From contig NZ_VFOP01000001.1 of NCBI RefSeq assembly GCF_006716185.1, forward strand, positions 1,302,001 through 1,366,000: a DNA stretch of 64,000 bases. The letters are read 5' to 3'. The translations under genes and the position numbers were made by a program. This DNA is from Ornithinicoccus hortensis. Its GTDB lineage: Bacteria; Actinomycetota; Actinomycetes; Actinomycetales; Dermatophilaceae. The notes below the pieces were generated by a model. That model worked only from the letters and a program-made list of their open reading frames with translations, did not search any database and had not been told where the DNA came from. This document shows positions 8,055-16,034 of the stretch, one piece after another (within the stretch, counting starts at the first letter, position 1; the number at the start of each line of letters is the position of its first letter).

Positions 8055-9182
8055 TCAGGTGGGGGAGATGCTGAGCTTGCGTCCGGCCAGGCCGCGGCTG
8101 CGGCCGGACAGGCCACGGGCGACGGCGCGCAACGCGGTCGCGGCCGGGGAGTCCGGCTGACCCAGGACGACCGGGAGCCCCTGGTCGCCGCCCTCGCGGA
8201 CGGTGACGTCCAGCGGGATCTGCCCGAGCAGCGGCACCTCGGCACCGATCGAGCGGGACAGCGACTCGGCGACCGTGCGCCCGCCGCCGGAGCCGAAGAT
8301 CTCCTGGCGGGTGCCGTCCGGCAGTTCCAGCCAGGACATGTTCTCCACCACGCCGACCAGGCGCTGGTGCGTCTGCAGGGCGATCGACCCGGCCCGTTCG
8401 GCCACCTCGGCGGCGGCCTGCTGCGGGGTCGTGACGACCAGCAGCTCGGAGTTCGGCAGCAGCTGGGCCACGGTGATCGCGATGTCGCCGGTGCCCGGGG
8501 GCAGGTCGAGCAGCAGCACGTCCAGGTCGCCCCAGAAGACATCGCCCAGGAACTGCTGCATCGCCCGGTGCAGCATCGGGCCGCGCCACACCACCGGCTG
8601 GTTGCCGGGCACGAACATCCCGATCGAGATGACCTTCACGTCGTGCTGGATCGGCGGCAGGATCATGTCGTCGACCTGCGTGGGCTGGTGCTCCACCCCG
8701 AGCATGCGGGGCACCGAGAAGCCGTAGATGTCGGCATCGACCACCCCGACCCGCAGGCCCTCGGCAGCCATCGCCGCGGCCAGGTTCACGGTGACCGAGG
8801 ACTTCCCGACCCCACCCTTGCCGGAGGCCACGGCATACACCCGGGTCAGGGAGTCCGGGCGGGCGAACGGGATCTCCCGCTCCGGGGCGTTCCCGCGCAA
8901 CTGCTGCTTCAGCCCCTGGCGCTGCTCGTCGCTCATCACCCCGAGCTGGACCTGCACGTCGGTGACCCCCTCGACGGCGGACACGGCCGCGGTGACGTCC
9001 CGGGTGATGGTGTCCTTCATCGGACAACCGGGGACGGTCAGTAGGACGGTGGTGGAGACCAGGCCCTCGGGGGAGACGTCGACCCGTTCGACCATGCCCA
9101 ACTCGGTGATCGGTCGCCGGATCTCCGGGTCGTTCACCGTCGCGAGGGCTGCCTGGATGGTGTCAAGGGTAGGAACGGGCAT
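8055..9182 (-). CDS. mrp: Mrp/NBP35-type iron-sulfur carrier P-loop ATPase
   Basis: The 375-residue protein has an N-terminal DUF59/MIP18-like domain (1-95, with TVLLTVPGCPMKDTI) and a ParA/MinD-type ATPase. The deviant Walker A GKGGVGKS is at 121-128, and further motifs are DADIYGFSVPRML and LDLPPGTGDI. Mrp proteins load Fe-S clusters onto apoproteins. The CPHC-type C-terminal cysteine pair of the enterobacterial protein is replaced by WLELPDGTRQEIFGSGGG, as in mycobacterial Mrp. Instead of a Shine-Dalgarno there is TACCAT 6 nt before the ATG, which suggests a leaderless message. Confidence 0.9.
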   Translation of the reverse strand: MPVPTLDTIQAALATVNDPEIRRPITELGMVERVDVSPEGLVSTTVLLTVPGCPMKDTITRDVTAAVSAVEGVTDVQVQLGVMSDEQRQGLKQQLRGNAPEREIPFARPDSLTRVYAVASGKGGVGKSSVTVNLAAAMAAEGLRVGVVDADIYGFSVPRMLGVEHQPTQVDDMILPPIQHDVKVISIGMFVPGNQPVVWRGPMLHRAMQQFLGDVFWGDLDVLLLDLPPGTGDIAITVAQLLPNSELLVVTTPQQAAAEVAERAGSIALQTHQRLVGVVENMSWLELPDGTRQEIFGSGGGRTVAESLSRSIGAEVPLLGQIPLDVTVREGGDQGLPVVLGQPDSPAATALRAVARGLSGRSRGLAGRKLSISPT

Positions 9183-9188
9183 AACCCC

Positions 9189-9194
9189 ATGGTA
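9189..9194 (-). promoter_or_regulatory. -10 hexamer of leaderless mrp transcript
   Basis: Read on the minus strand, TACCAT lies 6 nt before the mrp ATG at 9182, with no Shine-Dalgarno in between. Confidence 0.5.
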
Positions 9195-9272
9195 GGTCGC
9201 GCCGCGGCGCGCTCTGCACGTGGTCTCCCGCGGCTAGGTCCGCGGTGCCGCTCGGTCGGGCGCGGTCCCGGA

Positions 9273-9863
9273 TCAGTCGCGGGCGTCTTCCGTCGCGTCC
9301 TCGCCGTCGTCCGGGTCGAACCTGCGCTGACGCTCGTCGAGCTCCTCCAGCAGGTTACGCAGCTCGGAACGGACGAAGTCGCGGGTTGCGGTGTCTCGTA
9401 GCGCGATCCGGAGCGCTGCGACCTCGCGGGTGAGGAACTCGGTGTCCGCCAGGTTGCGCTCGTCCCGGGTCCGGTCCTGCTCGATCATCACCTTGTCCCG
9501 GTCGGCCTGCCGGTTCTGCGCGAGCAGGATGAGCGGCGCGGCGTAGGACGCCTGCAGGCTGAGCATCAGGGTCAGGAAGATGAACGCGTAGGGGTCGAAC
9601 CGCAGGTTGTCGGGGGCCAGCACGTTCCAGACCAGCCAGACCGTGACGAAGATCGTCATGTATGCCAGGAAACGGGCGGTGCCCATGAACCGGGCGAACC
9701 CCTCGGCGAAGGCGCCGAACTGCTCGGGGTCCATCTGCGGCCGCCACCGCCACGACCTGGCCTGGGCCAGCGGCTGGTCCAGGCGGTCGTCCCGCCCGGC
9801 CGCCCGGTCCACGGAGCGCTCGGCGAGGCGCTCGCGGCGGGGCCGGTTGGTGGGTTCAGACAT
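9273..9863 (-). CDS. DUF1003 membrane protein
   Basis: This is a 196-residue protein. A charged N-terminus is followed by FAEGFARFMGTARFLAYMTIFVTVWLVWN and the second membrane helix PYAFIFLTLMLSLQASYAAPLILLAQNRQADRDK. The LQASYAAPLILLAQNRQ..RD motif is diagnostic of DUF1003. The acidic, Arg-rich C-terminal tail (about residue 120 on) is probably coiled coil. The function is unknown. The gene overlaps the MgtE-like gene by 8 nt and is translated after it, which is the common actinobacterial pairing. Confidence 0.85.
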   Translation of the reverse strand: MSEPTNRPRRERLAERSVDRAAGRDDRLDQPLAQARSWRWRPQMDPEQFGAFAEGFARFMGTARFLAYMTIFVTVWLVWNVLAPDNLRFDPYAFIFLTLMLSLQASYAAPLILLAQNRQADRDKVMIEQDRTRDERNLADTEFLTREVAALRIALRDTATRDFVRSELRNLLEELDERQRRFDPDDGEDATEDARD

Positions 9864-11151
9864 GGTGGGCCTCCGGGGTCGCGTCGTCGTCGCGGTCCTC
9901 GCGCCAGTCGTCGGGGAGCAGGTGGTCCAGGACGTCGTCGACGGTCACCGCGCCCAGCAGCCGCCCCTCCTCGTCGGTCACCGGCAGGGCCACCATGTTG
10001 TAGGTGGCCAGGGTCCGGGTGATCTGGCCCAGATCGGCGTCGGGGCCGATCGGTTCGATGTCCTTGTCGACGACCGAGCCGACCGTGTTGTGCGGGGCCT
10101 CGCGGAGCAGCTTCTGGATGTGGCAGATGCCCAGCAGGCGGCCGGTGGGGGTCTCCAGGGGCGCCCGGGTGACGTAGACCAGGGAGGCGAGCGCGGGGCT
10201 GAGCTCCTCCCGGCGGACCACGGCGAGGGCCTCGGCGATGCTGGCCTCCGGGCCGAGGATGACCGGCTCGGTGGTCATCAGACCTCCGGCGGTGTCCTCG
10301 TCGTAGGCCAGCAGCCGGCGGATCGGGGCGGCCTCGTCCGGCTCCATCAGCTGCAGGAGCTCCTCGACCGCGTCCTCGGGCAGGTCGCCCAACAGGTCGG
10401 TCGCGTCGTCGGGCTGCATCGCCTCCAGGATGTCGGCCGCCCGGTCGGTGCTCAGCCGGGTCAGGATCTCCACCCGGTCGTCGTCGGGAAGCTCCTCCAT
10501 GACGTTGGCCAACGTCTCGTCGTCGAGCGCGTCGGCCACCTCGGAGCGGCGCTTCGGGCTGAGGTCGTGGATGGCACCGGCGAGGTCCTGGGGCTTGAGG
10601 TCCTCCAGGCTCTCCAGCAACCGGTGTGCCTCCTGCCCGGGGGCGTCCAGGTGCAGGCCCTCGACCTGCTCGATCCCCACCAGCACGGTCTCCCCGCGCC
10701 GGCGCCGGAGTCGCAGCGCCGAGCTGGTGGACCCGGTGGGTCGTTTGCGGACGAACACCTTGGTCACCCGCCAGTCGCGGCTCGGTGTCATCTCCAGCGC
10801 GAGGTCCTCCACGACCGCGGGGAAGGTCTCCTCGTCCTGGGTGGCGGTGACCTCGCGGTCGAAGAGCTCGGCGACCACGAGCGTCTCGCCCGGCCGCTGC
10901 TCGAAGCGGCGCATGTTGACCAGGCCGGTGGTGATGACCTGCCCGGAGTCGATGCTGGTCACCCGCGTCATCGGCACGAAGACGCGGCGCCGGCCGGGCA
11001 CCTCCACCACCATGCCGATGGCCCGTGGCCCGCGGGTGCGGACGGCACCGGCCAGGCTCACCACGACGTCCCGCACGCGGCCGACCTCGTCCCCCAGCGG
11101 GTCGAAGACACTGAGCCCGTTCAGGCGGGCGACGAAGACACGAGGGCTCAC
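9856..11151 (-). CDS. MgtE-like protein: PRC-barrel, MgtE_N and CBS pair, no transport domain
   Basis: The 431-residue protein has an N-terminal PRC-barrel-like part (1-100), an MgtE intracellular N domain (about 165-275, with DLLGDLPEDAVEELLQLMEPDEA) and a CBS pair (about 280-405, with TAGGLMTTEPVIL and YNMVALPVTDEEGRLLGAVTVDDVLDHLL). It ends there without the five-helix magnesium channel, so it is soluble. In MgtE the N and CBS domains sense Mg2+. Here they may act as a free-standing sensor or adaptor with the DUF1003 membrane protein. GTG 11151 has TAGTCT 6 nt upstream. Confidence 0.85.
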   Translation of the reverse strand: MSPRVFVARLNGLSVFDPLGDEVGRVRDVVVSLAGAVRTRGPRAIGMVVEVPGRRRVFVPMTRVTSIDSGQVITTGLVNMRRFEQRPGETLVVAELFDREVTATQDEETFPAVVEDLALEMTPSRDWRVTKVFVRKRPTGSTSSALRLRRRRGETVLVGIEQVEGLHLDAPGQEAHRLLESLEDLKPQDLAGAIHDLSPKRRSEVADALDDETLANVMEELPDDDRVEILTRLSTDRAADILEAMQPDDATDLLGDLPEDAVEELLQLMEPDEAAPIRRLLAYDEDTAGGLMTTEPVILGPEASIAEALAVVRREELSPALASLVYVTRAPLETPTGRLLGICHIQKLLREAPHNTVGSVVDKDIEPIGPDADLGQITRTLATYNMVALPVTDEEGRLLGAVTVDDVLDHLLPDDWREDRDDDATPEAHHV

Positions 11152-11157
11152 GGGGGC

Positions 11158-11163
11158 AGACTA
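11158..11163 (-). promoter_or_regulatory. -10 hexamer of leaderless MgtE-like/DUF1003 operon
   Basis: Read on the minus strand, TAGTCT lies 6 nt before the GTG at 11151, and a run of C residues fills the gap. There is no Shine-Dalgarno. Confidence 0.5.
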
Positions 11164-11342
11164 CCGACCGGATCGAGGATCCTCGGGACAGTGGTCCGGA
11201 TCACATCACGATATGGAATACCTGACGCGATCCGTGGCTTGAACCGTGTAGCCGGGTGGCGTCTGCGAGGGAGCAGACGGTCTGGCGCCCGGCGGAATTC
11301 GACCCACCGAGCACCACACCGACGCAGGAGAAGCACACGCCC

Positions 11343-11465
11343 ATGGGCATCATCACTGGCAACACCTACGACACCGCGACGCTGCGCGCCTACCGGCACC
11401 CGCTGCGGGCGCAGGAGATCGCGCGCCGGCCGGTCAAGCCGCGGCGCGGGCTCTTCCAGCGCTGA
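11343..11465 (+). CDS. Small hypothetical basic protein (40 aa)
   Basis: This short reading frame has an AGGAG ribosome binding site (11327-11331) and an ATG start. It encodes MGIITGNTYDTATLRAYRHP and ends in a basic tail with RRPVKPRRGLFQR. It is followed about 50 nt later by a clear terminator hairpin, so the unit looks like a real short transcript. I recognise no family. The high Arg content (8 of 40) would fit a nucleic-acid or membrane-associated peptide, but that is only a guess. Confidence 0.5.
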   Translation: MGIITGNTYDTATLRAYRHPLRAQEIARRPVKPRRGLFQR

Positions 11466-11515
11466 GCCTGCGGCGCACCGCACGAGCCGGTGCCCGCCAC
11501 GATCACGAGACCCTC

Positions 11516-11535
11516 GACCCCCTCGGTCGGGGGTC
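11516..11535 (+). terminator. Intrinsic terminator after the 40-aa gene
   Basis: GACCCCC (11516-11522) pairs with GGGGGTC (11529-11535) around a 6-nt loop, followed by TTGCT. Confidence 0.65.
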
Positions 11536-11604
11536 TTGCTGTGTCAGGAGGTCGGGGCTCCGGCGTGGTGCGACACCGGCCCCCGAGGGTGCAATGATGG
11601 GCGG

Positions 11605-12111
11605 GTGAGCAGCCATCCGCAGATGGGATCCGCCGGGCGCATGACGGGCCTGACGCTGAACTACCCGATGTCCCTGGGCGTCTTCGACCAGTACCAGGAC
11701 GCGCAGCGGGCCGTCGACTATCTGTCCGACCAGCAGTTCCCGGTCGAGAACTGCATGATCGTGGGGACCGACCTGCGTCAGGTCGAGCGGGTGACCGGTC
11801 GGCTGACGATGGGGCGGGTCGCCCTCGGCGGCCTGGTCTCCGGCATCTGGCTCGGCCTGTTCGTAGGGCTGATCTTCGCGCTGTTCGGCACCGTGGGGGA
11901 CACCCTGGTGACGGTCCTCTCCTGCGTCGCCTTCGGCGCCGTCTTCGCGTTGATCTGGGCGATGCTCGGCTACGGGATGACGCGGGGCAAGCGCGACTTC
12001 ACCTCGGTCTCCCAGGTGGTGGCGACCCGCTACGAGGTGCTCACCGAGCACAAGTTCGCCCAGCAGGCACGCGACCTGCTCGCCGACCTGCCCGCCCGCG
12101 AGCGGAACTGA
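11605..12111 (+). CDS. General stress protein 17M-like membrane protein
   Basis: This is a 168-residue protein. The N-terminal domain has SLGVFDQYQDAQRAVDYLSDQQFPVENCMIVG, the pattern of the 17M-like general stress domain in which a small alpha/beta unit precedes two membrane helices. The helices are at about 75-100 (VALGGLVSGIWLGLFVGLIF) and 108-130. The C-terminus has YEVLTEHKFAQQARDLL. The role is unknown and assumed to lie in the stress response. GTG 11605 follows an AATGAT hexamer by 6 nt with no Shine-Dalgarno. An internal ATG at 11641 is a weaker alternative. Confidence 0.75.
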   Translation: MSSHPQMGSAGRMTGLTLNYPMSLGVFDQYQDAQRAVDYLSDQQFPVENCMIVGTDLRQVERVTGRLTMGRVALGGLVSGIWLGLFVGLIFALFGTVGDTLVTVLSCVAFGAVFALIWAMLGYGMTRGKRDFTSVSQVVATRYEVLTEHKFAQQARDLLADLPARERN

Positions 12112-12136
12112 CCGCGGCGGCCGAACCCTACAAGCG

Positions 12137-13639
12137 TCAGCGGCGTCCGCCCGAACGGACCCAGGCCTCGACCTCGTCGGCGGTCCGCGGGAGCGCGGAC
12201 GACAGGTTGCGGTGGCCGTCCTCGGTGATGACCACGTCGTCCTCGATCCGGACCCCGATGCCGCGGTACTCCTCGGGCACCAGTTCGTCGTCGGCCTTGA
12301 AGTAGAGGCCGGGCTCGACGGTCAGCACCATGCCGGGGGTCAGCGTGCCCTCCATGTAGTCCTCGCGGAGCGCCAGCGCGCAGTCGTGCACGTCGATGCC
12401 CAGGTGGTGGCTGGTGCCGTGCACCATCCAGCGGCGGTGGAACTGGCCGTGCTCGGGGTCCAGGGTCTGCTCGATGGTCACGCCGTCGGGCAGCAGGCCC
12501 CACTCGTGCAGCTTGGTGGCGATCACCCGGATCGCCGCGGCGTGGACGTCCTTGAAGGTGTTGCCGGGCTTCGCCGCCGCCAGACCCGCCTCCTGGGCCT
12601 CCAGGACGGCGTCGTAGACCTTGCGCTGGGTCTCCGAGAAGGTGCCGTTGACCGGCAGCGTGCGGGTCACGTCCGCGGTGAACAGCGAGTCGGTCTCGAC
12701 GCCGGCGTCGAGCAGGAGCAGCTCACCGTCGGAGACGTCACCGGTGTTGCGGATCCAGTGCAGCGTCGTGGCGTGGTCACCGGCGGCACAGATCGAGTCG
12801 TATCCCACGCCGTTGCCGGAGTGCCGGGCGTGCAGTCCGAAGACCCCCTCCACCCAGCGCTCGCCGCGTCCGCGACGGACCGCCTCGGGGAGTTCGGCGA
12901 CCACCGCGTCGAAGGCGTCCGCGGTCGCGTCGCACGCCTCCTGCATCCGCTCGATCTCCCACTCGTCCTTGACCAGGCGCAGCGTGGACAGGAAGCGGGC
13001 CAGCTCCACGTCCTCCTCGGTCTGCGCCTGCGCCTCGTCCTGCGGCTGGGTCCCGGCCTGCGTCCGGACCGAGGCGACCTGGGCGGTCACGTCCTGGTCC
13101 GCATCCGGCACGACCCGCAGCCGGACCACGCCGGCGTCCTTGGCCAGTGCGTCCGGCAGTTCGTCCAGGTGCCGGGTGGTGATCCCGAGCTCGGCGGTCA
13201 TGCTCTCCAGCGTCGGGCGGGCGCCGACCCAGAACTCTCCGACGCGGGAGTCGGCGAAGAACTCCTCGCTGTCCCGGTCGGCGAGGGGGAGGAAGTAGAG
13301 GACCGCCTCGTGGCCGCCCTCCTCGAGCGGGTGCAGCACGAGCACGGCGTCCGGCTCGCGGTCCGCGCCGAGCCCGGTCAGGTGGGCGAAGGCGCTGTGC
13401 GGCCGGAACACGTAGTCGGTGTCGTTGCTGCGCACCTTCAACCCGCCGGCGGGGACGACCAGCCGTTCCCCCGGGAAGGCGTCCGACAGCGCCTGCCGGC
13501 GACGGGCGGCATACGGCGCGAAGGCTGCCTCCTGCGGCAACGTGTCCGGGCGGGGAGCCCACCCCGAGGCCACGAAGGCACGGAACTCCTCGCTCGTCGG
13601 ACGGCTGCGGTGGCCCACCTTGATCTGCTTCTCACTCAC
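12137..13639 (-). CDS. Aminopeptidase P family protein (M24B Xaa-Pro aminopeptidase)
   Basis: This is a 500-residue protein with an N-terminal aminopeptidase P domain (about 45-190) and a pita-bread catalytic domain. The metal ligands are visible: the two Asp residues of LLLDAGVETDSLFTADVTRTLPV, His in HGTSHHLGIDVHD, Glu in VLTVEPGLYF and Glu in GIGVRIEDDVV. It removes N-terminal residues before proline in cytoplasmic peptides. The insertion TQAGTQPQDEAQAQTEEDV (about 225-243) is low complexity. GTG 13639 begins the conserved N-terminus, and the gene is divergent from the exporter gene with a 59-nt gap. Confidence 0.9.
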   Translation of the reverse strand: MSEKQIKVGHRSRPTSEEFRAFVASGWAPRPDTLPQEAAFAPYAARRRQALSDAFPGERLVVPAGGLKVRSNDTDYVFRPHSAFAHLTGLGADREPDAVLVLHPLEEGGHEAVLYFLPLADRDSEEFFADSRVGEFWVGARPTLESMTAELGITTRHLDELPDALAKDAGVVRLRVVPDADQDVTAQVASVRTQAGTQPQDEAQAQTEEDVELARFLSTLRLVKDEWEIERMQEACDATADAFDAVVAELPEAVRRGRGERWVEGVFGLHARHSGNGVGYDSICAAGDHATTLHWIRNTGDVSDGELLLLDAGVETDSLFTADVTRTLPVNGTFSETQRKVYDAVLEAQEAGLAAAKPGNTFKDVHAAAIRVIATKLHEWGLLPDGVTIEQTLDPEHGQFHRRWMVHGTSHHLGIDVHDCALALREDYMEGTLTPGMVLTVEPGLYFKADDELVPEEYRGIGVRIEDDVVITEDGHRNLSSALPRTADEVEAWVRSGGRR

Positions 13640-13686
13640 CCTCCCATCGTCGCACGGTCGGTTCGGTGGCGGGCTGCGGTGGTGCC

Positions 13687-13692
13687 TACGCT
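13687..13692 (+). promoter_or_regulatory. -10 hexamer of leaderless ThrE-type exporter gene
   Basis: TACGCT lies 6 nt before GTG 13699. The divergent gap is too short for a normal 5' leader. Confidence 0.5.
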
Positions 13693-13698
13693 TGGTCC

Positions 13699-15201
13699 GT
13701 GGCCACACGTCCCGAGCGCCGACCAGCCAGCCCGCCCTCCGGCGCCGACATCACCGGGCCCCAGGTCAGGCCGGTCCCTCGGGTGGGCAAGGTGTGGCGG
13801 GACCGGGCGCAGTGGGTGGTCCGCGGCGTGGGTCCGCCCACCGTCCCGATCGGCCTGCCCGGTCACGACGACGAGGTCACCCAGCGGCACGCCCGCATGG
13901 TCATCGACCTCGCCCTCCGGATCGGGGAGGCGATGCTCTCCACCGGGGCGTCCGCGGCCGACGTGGTCACCAACGTGCTGCGGGTGATGACCAGCTACGA
14001 CATCCGCCAGGCGCACATCGACATCACCTTCACCTCGATCGAGGTCTCGATCAACCGGGGCGTGGACGAGGACCCGCTGACCGTGATGCGGGTCGTCTCG
14101 GTCCGGTCGCCCGACTACTCCCGCCTGCAACGGGTCCAGGACCTGGTGTCCCGCATCGTGGAGCCGGACGGCCTCGAGGACCGGATGCTGGTCCAGGAGG
14201 CCCGCCAGGAGCTGGGCAAGGTGCTGGCCCAGCCGCACCCCTACCGCCGGTGGGTGGTCACGGCCGGTTTCGCGCTGCTCGCGGCCGCCGTCACGGCCCT
14301 GTTCGGTGCCCAGCCCGGGATGTGGCTCGTCGCCGCGATCAGCGCCACCGTGGTGGACCGGGTCACCCGGGCCCTGGCCCGGTTCGGCGTGGCCGCCTTC
14401 TTCAACCAGGCGATCGGTGCGGCGATCCCGACGACGATCGCGGTGCTGCTCTCCTGGGCGATGGACCAGGGCATCAACGTGGCCGGGGTGCAGTCACCGT
14501 CCCTGGTGGTCATCTCCGGGATCATCGTGCTGCTGGCCGGGCTCACCGTGGTCGGTGCCGCCGAGGACGCGCTGGACGGGTACTACGTGACGGCCGGGGC
14601 CCGGGGGCTGGAGGTGCTGATCCTGACCGCGGGCATCGCGACCGGGATCTCGGTGGTGCTCGCCATCGCCGGCGCCTTCGAGGTGCCGATGGAGGTCGTC
14701 CCGACGGTCCGGGTCGACGGCTCCGCGGTGACCAACACCTTCGCGGCCGTCCTGGTCGGCATCGGCTTCGCGATGTCCACCTACACCGGCTTCCGCGGGA
14801 TCGTGGTGGCCGCGGCGGCGGCCGGCACCGGGTGGGTCGCCTACGAGCTGATGGCGCTCCTGGGATTCGGCAACGCGATGACGGTGGGGGTGGCCGCCGC
14901 GGTAGTCGGGGCGTTCGGGTATGCCGCGCACCGCACCTTCCGGGTGCCAGAACTGGCGATCACCACGGCCGGGATCGTCTCGTTGCTGCCCGGACTCGCG
15001 GTCTACCGGGCGCTGTTCTGGATGATGGAGGACTCGGCCGGGCTGGTGAGCACCGCGATGGTCGAGGGGTTCCGCGCGGTCTCGATCGCTCTCGGGTTGG
15101 CCGCCGGTGTCTCCATCGGCGGCTTCGCCGCCCGGCACGCCTTCGGCCTGGACCGGGCCGCGGTGCGGGCCCGGAGGCGCGCGCGGGGCTCCTTCAGCTG
15201 A
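13699..15201 (+). CDS. Threonine/serine exporter ThrE family protein
   Basis: This is a 500-residue single-chain exporter. The N-terminal DUF1212 half has DLALRIGEAMLSTGASAADV and IDITFTSIEVSINRG, then five hydrophobic helices. A C-terminal DUF3815-like half of about five helices begins near MSTYTGFRGIVVAA and includes ELAITTAGIVSLLPGLAVYRALF. ThrE in Corynebacterium exports threonine and serine using the proton motive force. GTG 13699 is chosen because it matches the leaderless pattern. A short hairpin after the stop serves both convergent genes. Confidence 0.85.
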   Translation: MATRPERRPASPPSGADITGPQVRPVPRVGKVWRDRAQWVVRGVGPPTVPIGLPGHDDEVTQRHARMVIDLALRIGEAMLSTGASAADVVTNVLRVMTSYDIRQAHIDITFTSIEVSINRGVDEDPLTVMRVVSVRSPDYSRLQRVQDLVSRIVEPDGLEDRMLVQEARQELGKVLAQPHPYRRWVVTAGFALLAAAVTALFGAQPGMWLVAAISATVVDRVTRALARFGVAAFFNQAIGAAIPTTIAVLLSWAMDQGINVAGVQSPSLVVISGIIVLLAGLTVVGAAEDALDGYYVTAGARGLEVLILTAGIATGISVVLAIAGAFEVPMEVVPTVRVDGSAVTNTFAAVLVGIGFAMSTYTGFRGIVVAAAAAGTGWVAYELMALLGFGNAMTVGVAAAVVGAFGYAAHRTFRVPELAITTAGIVSLLPGLAVYRALFWMMEDSAGLVSTAMVEGFRAVSIALGLAAGVSIGGFAARHAFGLDRAAVRARRRARGSFS

Positions 15202-15219
15202 GCGGGGTGACCACCCGAG

Positions 15220-15247
15220 CGGGGGCACCGGTCGCCCGGCGCCCCCG
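15220..15247. terminator. Bidirectional terminator hairpin
   Basis: A 12-bp stem with one mismatch, CGGGGGCACCGG against CCGGCGCCCCCG, closes a TCGC loop between two convergent genes. Confidence 0.55.
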
Positions 15248-15258
15248 TCCGACGGAGG

Positions 15259-15948
15259 TCAGTCCTGCCACTCCCAGGTGTCGAGGATCTCGGTGAGGAG
15301 GGCCTCACCCTCCTCCTGCTGGCTGGCCGCGGTCGACAGGGTCAGCACGTAGAGGGTGTCCCCGTGGTTCACCCAGCGCTGCGTCTGCGCGATCTCGGTG
15401 CCGTTCTGCTCGCGCAGCAGCGTGTAGCCGAAGGCCTCCTCGCCACCGATCTCGATCGGGTCCAGCAGCTCGTAGGAACCGTCGTCACCCACGAGGTCCT
15501 CGGCGGCGGCCTCGATGGTGCCCTCGATGTCGTCGATCGCCGGCTCGCCGGTGATCACCACGTTGTTGAAGAAGTCGTCGCTCATCTCGCCGGCGCGGAC
15601 GGCGACCTCGACGTCCTCCGCCACCAAGCTCCGCACGTCGGTCCAGCCGTCGGGCACGGTGAGGGTGAAGGCGCCGTCGGCGGAGGTGACCGGTCCGGTC
15701 GCCCCCTCCTCCGGGGCCTCGGTGGTCTCCTCCGCCTCGTCCGCGGGGGCCTCCGTGGTCTCCTCGGCATCGTCGGCCGGGGCCTCCGTGGTCTCCTGCG
15801 CCTCGTCGTCGCCGGCGTCCTCGGTGGCCGAGGAGGTGTCGGTCGTGGTCACCACGGGGTCGTCGTCCCCAGAGCATCCGGCCAGCAGGGCGGTGGCCAG
15901 CAGGGCCGCCGCGAGCGGGGTGGTGCGGGCGAGGTGACGACGCGTCAT
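15259..15948 (-). CDS. Secreted lipoprotein with acidic Thr/Glu/Ala repeat
   Basis: The 229-residue protein has a type II signal peptide: RR near the start, a hydrophobic run and the lipobox LLAGC with the lipidated Cys at 25. A low-complexity linker (about 26-90) has three near-identical 11-residue units of the form AEETTEAPADE. A globular domain follows (FTLTVPDGWTDVRSLV through WVNHGDTLYVLTLSTAAS), resembling LpqN/PsbP-like secreted lipoproteins. The function is unknown. The start is supported by AAGGAG 7 nt before ATG 15948. Confidence 0.75.
   Translation of the reverse strand: MTRRHLARTTPLAAALLATALLAGCSGDDDPVVTTTDTSSATEDAGDDEAQETTEAPADDAEETTEAPADEAEETTEAPEEGATGPVTSADGAFTLTVPDGWTDVRSLVAEDVEVAVRAGEMSDDFFNNVVITGEPAIDDIEGTIEAAAEDLVGDDGSYELLDPIEIGGEEAFGYTLLREQNGTEIAQTQRWVNHGDTLYVLTLSTAASQQEEGEALLTEILDTWEWQD
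15703..15801. repeat. Three 33-bp tandem repeats coding for AEETTEAPADE-type units
   Basis: There are three in-frame units (15703-15735, 15736-15768, 15769-15801) inside the lipoprotein linker. They differ at only a few codons. Confidence 0.8.
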
Positions 15949-16022
15949 AGACAAGCTCCTTGGGTCGGGCGGTGGGCCGCCGCGGGGTTCGTGGTCCGTT
16001 CCCAGTATGACCGGCCCCGGCC

Positions 16023-16028
16023 TAGGGT
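16023..16028 (+). promoter_or_regulatory. -10 hexamer of leaderless PHP-domain gene
   Basis: TAGGGT is followed by 6 nt and then GTG 16035. No Shine-Dalgarno is present. Confidence 0.55.
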
Positions 16029-16034
16029 GGCGTC

